From: Burkholderiales bacterium | GTDB lineage: Bacteria; Pseudomonadota; Gammaproteobacteria; Burkholderiales; Burkholderiaceae | Length of the DNA: 5,471 bases | Assembly (NCBI GenBank): GCA_903643055.1 | Contig: CAHJWV010000475.1 | Coordinates: 1-5,471, forward strand | Direction: 5' to 3' | Part shown: piece by piece, positions 1 through 5,471 of the stretch | Numbering within the stretch: the stretch's first letter is position 1 | Layout: each line of letters begins with the position of its first letter | The notes under the pieces: generated by a model | What the model saw: only the letters and a program-made list of their open reading frames with translations | Told to the model about the DNA's origin: nothing | Databases searched by the model: none | Program-made: the position numbers and the translations under genes

Positions 1-2154
1 GACATCAACTACCGCCGATTCTTCGATGTCAGCGGGCTGGCCGCCTTGCGGATGGAGCGCCGCGAGGTCTTCGATGCGGTGCACGAAAAGATTTTCGGCT
101 GGCTGGCGCAAGGCCGCGTGGCCGGGCTGCGCGTCGATCACCCCGATGGCCTGGCCGACCCGCAGGCCTATTTCGAACGCCTGCAAACACGCCATGCCGA
201 AGCACTGCAGCAGGCCGGCCAGCCGCCGCGTGCGCTGTATGTCGCCGTCGAGAAAATCCTCGGTGAAGGCGAGTCGTTGCCCACCGATTGGGCCGCGCAT
301 GGCGACACCGGCTACCGCTATTCAAACCAGGTCAACGGCGTGTTTGTCGATGGCCGGCGCGAGGCCGACATGGACCGCGTCTATCAAACCTTCGTCCGCG
401 CCAAACCCGATTTCAGTGCCGAGCTGCGCGAGGCGAAGCGGCTGATCATGTCGACTTCGCTGGCGAGCGACCTGCACTGGCTGACCGAGGCGCTGCACCG
501 CATTGCGTTGGGCCATCGCACGACGCAAGATTTCAGCCGCAACCGGCTGCGGGCCGCGCTGATGGCGGTGGCAGGCGCCTTCGATGTGTACCGCAGCTAC
601 CTGGTTGTGCACGCGGATGGTCGCAAGCCGAGCGATGAGCCCGGCGCAGCGGTTTGCGATTCACCGAAGGCCGGTTTGCCAGAGACGAAACGCGCCAGCA
701 CCACGCAGCGCGATCGCCAGCGTGTCGACGCGGCCACGGCAGAAGCGATGCGCCAATGCGACCCGGGCGACCGGGGCGCGATCGACTTCCTTCACGACGT
801 GTTGCTCGGCACCGTGCCGGGCGCCGCCGACGCCGGGGCCTTCATCGTGCGCTGGCAGCAGTTCACCGCACCGGTGATGGCCAAGGCGATGGAAGACACC
901 GCGTTTTATCGCTATCACCGGCTCGTCTCTTTGAACGATGTCGGCGGTGACCCGCGCCAGTTCGGCTTGTCGGTGGCCGGCTTTCACGAGGCCAACCAGC
1001 TGCGTGCCCGCGAGACGCCGCACACGATGCTGGGCACCTCAACGCATGACAGCAAGCGTTCGGAAGATGTGCGGGCGCGGCTCGATGTGCTGTCTGAAAT
1101 CCCCGATCGATGGCAGGACGCAACCGGCCGCTGGTCGGCGCTGAATCGAGGCGCTTCAACCTGCGGCGCGGTGGCGATCGACCGCAATGACGAATACCTG
1201 CTGTACCAGACACTGGTCGGCATCTGGCCGGCCGAACCGGTCGACGCATCGGCGCTCGATGACTTGCGCGACCGGGTGCAGGCTTATCTGCTGAAGGCCA
1301 CCCGCGAGGCCAAGCGCAACACCTGCTGGACGGACCCCAACGAAGCCTATGAGAAAGCGCTGGCCGCGTTCATCGACCAGCTGCTCGGCCAGCGCGAGGG
1401 CAACCTCTTCATCGATGACCTGGAACGTTGGCTGGCGCCGGTGGCCGCCTTCGGCTTCTGGAACAGCCTGAACCAGGTCGTGCTGAAGCTGACCTCGCCC
1501 GGCGTGCCCGACCTCTACCAAGGCTGCGAGACCTGGAACTTCAGCCTGGTTGACCCGGACAACCGGCGGTCGGTGGACTTCACGAAGCTGCCCGCGCTGC
1601 TGTCGGCCAGCTTGTCGCTGTTGAGCGGCGGCCGCTTGCCCGACGAGGCCTTGACGGGGCCGAAGGGCTTGCTCGCTCGTTTGCCGGATGGCCGGCTGAA
1701 GATGCTGGTGACTGCACGGCTGCTGCATTTGCGGCGCGATCAAACGGCACTGTTTCGCGACGGTGCTTACCTGCCGCTGAGCGTGATCGGCCCGGCGGCC
1801 GACCACGTGATCGCTTATGCGCGCAGCCATCAGGGCGCCTGGGCCGTGGTCATTGCCAGCCGCCTGCTCAGCAGCGCGACGCAGCACGACCCGGCCGCCC
1901 TCGGGCCTTCCCTGTGGGCCGGAAGCCGAGTCGTGATTCCATTGCACGCCACCACCGATTGGCGCGACTCGATCACCGGCCGCACGGTGCGGGCCGTAAC
2001 CGCAGGCGATGAAGAAGCCAAGCAGCGCGAGGGGCAGGGCAAGGGGCAGCGTGAGGAACAACGTGAGGGAGGCCCGAGCCACGAAGGCCTGTTGTCGTTG
2101 CCGCTCGATGAGGTGTGGGCCGGCCTGCCCTTTGCGGTGCTTGTTCCACAGTGA
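1..2154 (+). CDS. treY: Maltooligosyltrehalose synthase (GH13 family), 5'-truncated by window edge
   Basis: Cytoplasmic enzyme that isomerises the reducing-end alpha-1,4 bond of maltodextrins to the alpha,alpha-1,1 bond of trehalose; TreZ then releases trehalose. The reading frame is open from base 1 and gives 717 residues to the TGA at 2152. Known TreY proteins are considerably longer, so roughly the first 200 or more residues are missing. Visible, numbered from base 1: the TreY-typical INYRRFFDV at residues 2-10; GH13 region II with LRVDHPDGL, nucleophile Asp46; VEKIL with acid/base Glu84; GTSTHDSKRSEDVRARLDVLSEIP with the stabilising Asp350; MEDTAFYRY and GVPDLYQG further on. All three catalytic acids are present, so the enzyme should be active. 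Oddities: a polar insertion near residues 204-234, a low-complexity Glu/Gln/Gly-rich segment at 671-691, and GDTGYRYSN where I recall GTTGY-D/E-F-x-N in relatives. A TTG at 46 is in frame, but homology continues upstream of it, so it is not the start. Identification is near certain. Confidence 0.97.
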   Translation, partial: DINYRRFFDVSGLAALRMERREVFDAVHEKIFGWLAQGRVAGLRVDHPDGLADPQAYFERLQTRHAEALQQAGQPPRALYVAVEKILGEGESLPTDWAAHGDTGYRYSNQVNGVFVDGRREADMDRVYQTFVRAKPDFSAELREAKRLIMSTSLASDLHWLTEALHRIALGHRTTQDFSRNRLRAALMAVAGAFDVYRSYLVVHADGRKPSDEPGAAVCDSPKAGLPETKRASTTQRDRQRVDAATAEAMRQCDPGDRGAIDFLHDVLLGTVPGAADAGAFIVRWQQFTAPVMAKAMEDTAFYRYHRLVSLNDVGGDPRQFGLSVAGFHEANQLRARETPHTMLGTSTHDSKRSEDVRARLDVLSEIPDRWQDATGRWSALNRGASTCGAVAIDRNDEYLLYQTLVGIWPAEPVDASALDDLRDRVQAYLLKATREAKRNTCWTDPNEAYEKALAAFIDQLLGQREGNLFIDDLERWLAPVAAFGFWNSLNQVVLKLTSPGVPDLYQGCETWNFSLVDPDNRRSVDFTKLPALLSASLSLLSGGRLPDEALTGPKGLLARLPDGRLKMLVTARLLHLRRDQTALFRDGAYLPLSVIGPAADHVIAYARSHQGAWAVVIASRLLSSATQHDPAALGPSLWAGSRVVIPLHATTDWRDSITGRTVRAVTAGDEEAKQREGQGKGQREEQREGGPSHEGLLSLPLDEVWAGLPFAVLVPQ

Positions 2155-2163
2155 TGACGTGAT

Positions 2164-2189
2164 GAAATAAGCTGAAGAAATAAGTTGAA
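2164..2189. repeat. 13-bp tandem duplication between treY and glgA
   Basis: GAAATAAGCTGAA at 2164-2176 is followed directly by GAAATAAGTTGAA at 2177-2189, differing at one base. The pair lies 10 bases after the treY stop in an AT-rich patch and adds extra stop codons behind treY. It looks like a local slippage duplication; no function can be read from it. Confidence 0.75.
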
Positions 2190-2233
2190 CGGCGGGCGAG
2201 CGCAGCGGCGGAAGGCCGCGCCATCGCGATGGA

Positions 2234-2263
2234 TTGGCCTTCTCGCTTTCTCTTGTCTATGCT
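2234..2263 (+). promoter_or_regulatory. Weak candidate sigma70-type promoter for glgA
   Basis: TTGGCC at 2234-2239 and TATGCT at 2258-2263 each match four of six consensus bases, with an 18-base spacer. Transcription would begin near 2270, leaving a leader of about 18 bases before the TTG start at 2288. The region 2241-2275 is pyrimidine-rich and less GC-rich than its surroundings, which fits a promoter. treY lies only 133 bases upstream on the same strand with no obvious intrinsic terminator between, so read-through from treY is at least as likely a source of glgA mRNA. Confidence 0.3.
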
Positions 2264-2276
2264 TGCCTATCCAAAT

Positions 2277-2290
2277 GGAGTCAATTTTTG
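2277..2290 (+). promoter_or_regulatory. glgA ribosome binding site and TTG start
   Basis: GGAG at 2277-2280 lies seven bases before an in-frame TTG at 2288-2290. This is the only in-frame initiation codon here with a well-spaced Shine-Dalgarno. It sets the GlgA N-terminus 22 residues before the conserved LRILFV strand. The TTG at 2234 has no comparable site, and starting there would place translation across the candidate promoter. Confidence 0.7.
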
Positions 2291-3874
2291 AGCACCGTCC
2301 TCCGCCCGGCCGGCTTGTCGGCATCCCGCACTGCAAGCGCTGCGGCCAACCCGCTGCGCATCCTTTTCGTTACACCCGAATGTGCGCCGTGGGTCAAGAG
2401 TGGCGGCCTGGGTGATGTCAGCGCGGCCTTGCCGCAGGCGTTGCGGGCGCTGTGGCATGAAGTGCGGGTGCTGATGCCGGCTTATCGGCCGCTGCGCCCG
2501 TTGCTCGCCACCTCGCGCAAGCGTTACACCGTGCCGGCCGACGGCCCGTGGCCCGAGGCGCAACTGGTAGAGGTACATGCCGAAGGGCTGAACTTGTTGT
2601 TGCTCGATTGCCCTGGCTTCTATGACCGCCCCGGCAGCGCCTACGGCAACACCGACGGTGTCGACTTCGAAGACGGGCTGCGCCGCTTCGCTTTTCTGAG
2701 CCACGTCGCGGCGCGCGTGGCCAGCGGCGGCGGCGCGGCTTTCGGACTGAAGTGGAAGGCCGATGTGCTGCACGCCAACGATTGGCCCACCGGCCTGGCG
2801 ATGGCTTATCTGCAAGAGATTGAGCAAGAGAGGGCGAAAGAGGGCGGCGAGCACCGAACGGCGGGCGTGTTCACGATTCATAACCTCGCGTTCCAGGGGC
2901 TTTTCCCGGTCAAGGGCGCCGCGGCCATCCACCTTCCGCAGAGCTGGCTGAACATCGAAGGTTTGCTGCACTGGGAGAAGCTGTGCCTGCTGAAGGCAGG
3001 CATCCGCTACGCCGATGCGGTGACCACCGTCAGCCCGACCTATGCGCGCGAGATCCAGACGCCAGAGATGGGCTGCGGGCTCGACGGCCTGATCCGCGCG
3101 CGCGCCGAGCGGCTGCACGGCATCCTGAACGGCATCGACGGTGCCACCTGGAACCCGGCGCATGACGCCCGGCTCACGAAACCCTACAGCGCCGCCACCT
3201 TGGCCGACAAAGCCGTCAACAAGCGGGCGCTGCAGCAGGAGGTGGGCCTGGCGATCGGCTCCGATGAAGGCGGCGGCCGCGGCCCGATGCTCTTCGGCAC
3301 CGTGAGCCGGTTGACCGAGCAGAAGGGGCTGGACCTGGTGCTGGCCAACATCGACTGGCTGGTGAATGCCGGCCATCAACTGGTGATTCTCGGCCGCGGG
3401 GACGCCTCGCTGGAGCGCGCCTTGCTCGAAGCCGCCGCGCGCCACCCGTCGCGCGTGGCGGTGATCGTCGGCTTCGATGAAACGCTGGCCCACCGCATCG
3501 AGGCCGGCGCCGATGCCTTCCTGATGCCATCGCGCTTCGAGCCCTGCGGCCTGAACCAGATGTACAGCCAAGCCTATGGCACGCCGCCGATCGTGCATGC
3601 GACCGGCGGCCTGGCCGATTCGGTCGACGACGTGCCTGAGGGCCCCGAAGGCCCCGAAGGCGACGCCCGCGGCACCGGCTTCCGCTTCGACCGCACGACT
3701 CCCGAAGCCTTGCGCGGCGCGATGGAGCGCGCCGTGCGCCTCTGGCACAACCCGCCAGCCTGGTCAGCGCTGCAACTGCGCGCGATGGCCCGCGAGTTCG
3801 ACTGGGAGTTCAGTGCCCGGCAATATGAGTCGATGTACCGCGGCTTGTTGACCGCTTCGGCACTGGCGGCTTGA
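2288..3874 (+). CDS. glgA: Glycogen synthase, ADP-glucose type (GT5)
   Basis: Transfers glucose from ADP-glucose to the non-reducing end of a growing alpha-1,4-glucan in the cytoplasm, the chain-elongating step of bacterial glycogen synthesis. The TTG start gives 528 residues, somewhat longer than the roughly 480 usual for the family. The N-terminal GT-B lobe has LRILFVTPECAPWVKSGGLGDV with the ADP-glucose-binding KSGGL at 37-41, LHANDWPTG at 161-169 and FTIHNLAFQGLF at 195-206. TVSPTYAREI lies near 247-256 and NGIDGATWNP at 281-290. The C-terminal lobe has VSRLTEQKGLDL with Arg341 and Lys346, and PSRFEPCGLNQ with catalytic Glu418, followed by GTPPIVHATGGLADSV. Extra length comes from about 20 residues before the first strand, a polar insert near 178-192 and an EGPEGPEG repeat at 451-458. 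It lies 133 bases after treY on the same strand and could share its transcript. All key residues are intact; identification is near certain, start choice less so. Confidence 0.97.
   Translation: MSTVLRPAGLSASRTASAAANPLRILFVTPECAPWVKSGGLGDVSAALPQALRALWHEVRVLMPAYRPLRPLLATSRKRYTVPADGPWPEAQLVEVHAEGLNLLLLDCPGFYDRPGSAYGNTDGVDFEDGLRRFAFLSHVAARVASGGGAAFGLKWKADVLHANDWPTGLAMAYLQEIEQERAKEGGEHRTAGVFTIHNLAFQGLFPVKGAAAIHLPQSWLNIEGLLHWEKLCLLKAGIRYADAVTTVSPTYAREIQTPEMGCGLDGLIRARAERLHGILNGIDGATWNPAHDARLTKPYSAATLADKAVNKRALQQEVGLAIGSDEGGGRGPMLFGTVSRLTEQKGLDLVLANIDWLVNAGHQLVILGRGDASLERALLEAAARHPSRVAVIVGFDETLAHRIEAGADAFLMPSRFEPCGLNQMYSQAYGTPPIVHATGGLADSVDDVPEGPEGPEGDARGTGFRFDRTTPEALRGAMERAVRLWHNPPAWSALQLRAMAREFDWEFSARQYESMYRGLLTASALAA
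3638..3661 (+). repeat. In-frame 9-bp repeat within glgA (EGP units)
   Basis: GAGGGCCCC at 3638, GAAGGCCCC at 3647 and a partial GAAGGC at 3656 form a tandem 9-bp repeat encoding EGP-EGP-EG. It falls in the surface loop after the GGLADSV motif, where GlgA proteins vary in length, so it probably adds a flexible acidic loop without affecting catalysis. Confidence 0.7.
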
Positions 3875-3942
3875 GAGGGCGGGGCTCGTTTATCTTCGCT
3901 GCTATCGCGCGTGGCGCATGAGGCAGGTTGAACCCCGGCCTC
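3875..3942 (+). other. Imperfect inverted repeat directly after glgA
   Basis: GAGGGCGGGG at 3875-3884 can pair with CCCCGGCCTC at 3933-3942 with one mismatch. The 48-base loop contains a small GCGC-GTG-GCGC stem. It starts one base after the glgA stop and could protect the 3' end of the mRNA or act as a weak terminator, but the flank after it (GTTCTGACCTTT) is only loosely T-rich. In GC-rich sequence a match of this size may be chance. Confidence 0.3.
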
Positions 3943-3968
3943 GTTCTGACCTTTAGCTCCTCCGCTTG

Positions 3969-3986
3969 CTGGTGCTGGTGCTGGTG
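3969..3986. repeat. CTGGTG x3 short tandem repeat
   Basis: Three perfect copies of CTGGTG are followed after GCG by CTGGTA at 3990-3995. This is a simple-sequence repeat in the non-coding stretch and a possible site of slippage. No function is apparent. Confidence 0.65.
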
Positions 3987-4092
3987 GCGCTGGTACGTCG
4001 CTGCATTGGCTCGTTCTAGCTGCACCTTGCCAGCTCATTTGGCCCGACTCCGCCCGCAGGTCGCTTGCTGCTCATAAGGTGAGCCGAACCTG

Positions 4093-4122
4093 ACCTCTCG
4101 ATTGATGATGCGATCGAGAGGT
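4093..4122 (+). promoter_or_regulatory. Strong 12-bp hairpin upstream of the PKD lipoprotein gene
   Basis: ACCTCTCGAT at 4093-4102 and ATCGAGAGGT at 4113-4122 are exact reverse complements. T4103-G4112 and G4104-C4111 extend the stem to 12 pairs around a six-base ATGATG loop. No T-run follows, so it is a poor intrinsic terminator. Its symmetry also suits a dimeric repressor operator. It lies about 130 bases before the lipoprotein start, inside what could be a long 5' leader. The structure is clear; its function is inferred. Confidence 0.6.
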
Positions 4123-4219
4123 GTCGGTACCTCCTTCGTTAGCTGCGGCAGAATGCGGCCCGCGCATCGAATCACTGCCCTGGAATGGGTGGGATGGCGA
4201 TGGTTTCGGAATCTGAAGG

Positions 4220-4240
4220 GGTGCTGCATCCCGCAGCGCC
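4220..4240 (+). promoter_or_regulatory. Hairpin abutting the Shine-Dalgarno of the PKD lipoprotein gene
   Basis: GGTGCTGC at 4220-4227 pairs with GCAGCGCC at 4233-4240, eight pairs with one G-T wobble, around the five-base loop ATCCC. The stem ends two bases before the GGGAGG ribosome site and leaves that site free. It may keep the site exposed, stabilise the mRNA 5' region, or bring upstream leader sequence close to it. Confidence 0.45.
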
Positions 4241-4242
4241 AC

Positions 4243-4256
4243 GGGAGGAAAAAATG
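4243..4256 (+). promoter_or_regulatory. Strong ribosome binding site and ATG of the PKD lipoprotein gene
   Basis: GGGAGG at 4243-4248 is followed by five A residues and then ATG at 4254-4256. Near-ideal sequence and spacing fix this start, and the signal peptide that follows confirms it. Confidence 0.9.
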
Positions 4257-5471
4257 AACGGAAATTTCTTGTCCGGCCTGCGCGGCCGGATGGTCGCCTG
4301 TGGGCTCGTGCTGGCTGTGGCCTGGGCTGTTTCAGCCTGCGGCGGCGGCGGGGGTGATGATGGGCCTGCGCCTGTGCCGCCTGTGCCGCCTGCGCCGCTC
4401 GCCATCAGCATTCAAGCCATCGAGCCTCAATACCCGGTGGAGGGCCAGGCAGCGAGCTTTACTGCGGTAGCCAGCGGAGGCCAGGGCGTGCAGTTGACGT
4501 ACAGCTGGGAATTCGGCGATGGGCAGTGGAGCAGCGACCGAACCCCGATCAATCGATACAGAGCGGCGGGCACGTATGCGGTCAGGCTGACGGTCGACGA
4601 TGGGCATCAGCATAGGGCCGTCGCTACCAGCAGCGTGATTGTCGATCGCGTCAACGCGGTCATGGCGAGCGCCAGCACCATGGTGCCTAACCTTGGCCAG
4701 CAGGTCAGCTTTCGCGCCAGCGGGCAAGGCCTGGACCCACTGAGTTATGCATGGGACTTCGGCGATGGCGGGACCAGCGCCGAGAAAGATCCCACGCATG
4801 CCTTCGTTGAGAAGGGCACTTACAAGGTGGCACTGACCATGACCGATGGCCACGGTCACAGCAACCCGTCAACATTGCAAGTCAATGTGATGACCGATGC
4901 GCCGACCCTCGCGTTCAAAAAAATGCCAGAGACGATTTTCACCAACTCTTGGGGCGAATTCATCGTCGAACCCAATCTCACTGGAGACAGGTTGCTGTGG
5001 GACTTTGGTGATGGATCCAAGAATGTGTCAACCAGCTGGACGGTTCAACATCAATTCACCAAAGCGGGTAGCTACGTTATCACGGTCGTCAAGACCGACC
5101 CGGCCGGGCAAACCGCCACGGTCAGTGCCACCGTGACAGTGAAAAACCCACCAGCCCCTTCGGGCGTGACGATCTCTTCCAACCAATTGGTGGTCGGCGA
5201 AAGCGCCCTGTTGAAACTCACTGGATACGCAGGGAGCAACTACCTGCTGGACTACGCCTGGGATTTTGGTGACGGTACCCGGGCTGCTGCCACTGGGCAA
5301 AATCATGGTGCGGAACACCGCTATGAAAAGCCCGGCAGCTACGTCGTCACGCTGACCGTGACTGACACCTTTGGTCAGAGCGCTACTGCAACGGCCACCA
5401 TTGGTGTGGGTGCCGCGCAGATGCTGCATCTGCTTGCCGGAGCCGATTTGCCTTCCTCCTCGGTAGATGGT
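4254..5471 (+). CDS. PKD-domain lipoprotein, 3'-truncated by window edge
   Basis: The frame is open from the ATG at 4254 to the last base, 406 residues with no stop. Residues 1-28 form a lipoprotein signal peptide: Arg10 and Arg12, a hydrophobic core at 14-26 and the lipobox VSAC with lipidated Cys29. Gly at +2 and no Asp suggests export to the outer membrane. A GGGGGDD stretch and a Pro-rich linker (40-48) follow. Four PKD beta-sandwich domains then occupy roughly 51-131, 134-213, 216-298 and 302-386, each with the signature WEFGDG or WDFGDG (85, 167, 249, 336; spacing 82, 82 and 87) and a later G-[TS]-Y-x-V strand. After the fourth, LHLLAGADLPSSSVDG resembles the opening of NHL-repeat propellers (LAG...DG), so a propeller may follow. 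PKD domains usually serve as spacers or binding modules on secreted proteins; the actual function is unknown. Codon use is less GC-biased than in treY and glgA, especially after about 4900. Confidence 0.93.
   Translation, partial: MNGNFLSGLRGRMVACGLVLAVAWAVSACGGGGGDDGPAPVPPVPPAPLAISIQAIEPQYPVEGQAASFTAVASGGQGVQLTYSWEFGDGQWSSDRTPINRYRAAGTYAVRLTVDDGHQHRAVATSSVIVDRVNAVMASASTMVPNLGQQVSFRASGQGLDPLSYAWDFGDGGTSAEKDPTHAFVEKGTYKVALTMTDGHGHSNPSTLQVNVMTDAPTLAFKKMPETIFTNSWGEFIVEPNLTGDRLLWDFGDGSKNVSTSWTVQHQFTKAGSYVITVVKTDPAGQTATVSATVTVKNPPAPSGVTISSNQLVVGESALLKLTGYAGSNYLLDYAWDFGDGTRAAATGQNHGAEHRYEKPGSYVVTLTVTDTFGQSATATATIGVGAAQMLHLLAGADLPSSSVDG
4371..4397 (+). repeat. 9-bp repeat encoding the Pro-rich lipoprotein linker
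   Basis: CCTGTGCCG occurs twice in tandem and is followed by CCTGCGCCG, encoding PVPPVPPAP. It forms the stiff spacer between the lipidated, glycine-rich N-terminus and the first PKD domain. Repeats of this kind expand and shrink easily, so linker length may vary between strains. Confidence 0.75.

Larger units (their letters stand above)
3875..4253. other. 379-base intergenic region between glgA and the PKD lipoprotein gene
   Basis: I find no protein gene here. Short open frames on the minus strand lack both a convincing ribosome site and recognisable protein features. The stretch holds an imperfect long inverted repeat just after glgA, a CTGGTG triplet repeat, a strong 12-bp hairpin, a second hairpin touching the lipoprotein Shine-Dalgarno, and a CCTCC segment complementary to that Shine-Dalgarno. 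I could not identify a convincing sigma70 promoter for the lipoprotein gene. No intrinsic terminator with a clear T-run follows glgA. No tRNA or IS end was recognised. Confidence 0.7.

Noticed and set aside
1156..2082. 308-residue open frame on the minus strand opposite treY
   Set aside because: Same cause: codon-position GC bias of treY keeps the opposite frame open. The hydrophobic start is the complement of the TreY low-complexity segment, not a real signal peptide.
2205..2219. GCGGC-GGAAG-GCCGC hairpin in the treY-glgA spacer as a treY terminator
   Set aside because: The stem is only five pairs, no T-run follows, and such stems are common by chance at this GC content.
2234..2287. Upstream TTG start for glgA giving a hydrophobic N-terminus (MAFSLSLVYACLSKW)
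   Set aside because: It mimics a signal peptide, but glycogen synthase is cytoplasmic, there is no good ribosome site before 2234, and the TTG at 2288 has GGAG seven bases away.
2267..3748. 493-residue open frame on the minus strand opposite glgA
   Set aside because: Antisense shadow of a high-GC gene: rich in Arg, Ala, Gly, Gln and His, no recognisable domain, and glgA on the + strand has complete family motifs.
3918..3956. 12-codon open frame ATG...TAG after glgA, as a possible leader peptide
   Set aside because: No Shine-Dalgarno before it, no run of regulatory codons, and no terminator or attenuator pair directly after it.
4000..4160. Integron attC-like site or IS remnant suggested by the inverted repeats and GTTAGC
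   Set aside because: GTTAGCT does not fit the GTTRRRY core, no matching RYYYAAC partner was found, and no transposase or integrase fragment or terminal-repeat pair with target duplication is visible.
3574..4229. Minus-strand frames at 3574-4038, 3810-4025 and 4035-4229 as possible genes in the glgA-lipoprotein gap
   Set aside because: Composition is low-complexity (Gln/His or Ala/Pro/Ser), partly antisense to glgA, with no convincing ribosome site and no family I recognise.
4332..4859. 175-residue open frame on the minus strand over the lipoprotein gene
   Set aside because: The + strand frame has a strong ribosome site, a signal peptide with lipobox and four regularly spaced PKD signatures; the minus frame has nothing comparable.

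Overview
The window looks like the chromosome of a GC-rich proteobacterium, most likely a beta-proteobacterium of the Burkholderiales. This is an inference from the high third-position GC of the first two genes, the trehalose/glycogen gene pairing, and the Cys-polyGly lipoprotein leader. No rRNA, tRNA or other taxonomic marker is present, so the assignment is tentative. All three genes I can support lie on the + strand.

Layout. 1-2154: the C-terminal three quarters or so of treY (maltooligosyltrehalose synthase), whose start lies off the left edge. 2155-2287: a 133-base spacer with a 13-bp tandem duplication, a weak candidate promoter and a good Shine-Dalgarno. 2288-3874: complete glgA (ADP-glucose-type glycogen synthase), best started at a TTG. 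3875-4253: a 379-base non-coding stretch with several inverted repeats, including a near-perfect 12-bp hairpin. 4254-5471: the 5' part of a large outer-membrane-type lipoprotein gene with four PKD domains. It runs open off the right edge and is easily missed because it has no stop in the window.

How the genes work together. GlgA builds linear alpha-1,4-glucan from ADP-glucose. TreY rearranges the reducing end of maltodextrins into a terminal trehalosyl unit, from which TreZ (not in the window) would release trehalose. The pair therefore links glycogen storage with trehalose production, and the rest of a glg/tre/mal cluster probably lies to the left. The PKD lipoprotein is a separate transcription unit with a surface or periplasmic role, and its codon usage is visibly less GC-biased.

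I see no clearly new biological system. The most testable unusual signal is the leader of the PKD lipoprotein gene. There a strong hairpin, a competing short hairpin and an anti-Shine-Dalgarno segment can be drawn as a translational on/off switch. Other points of interest are polar purine-rich insertions in both TreY and GlgA, and the likely propeller-type domain that begins just before the right edge.
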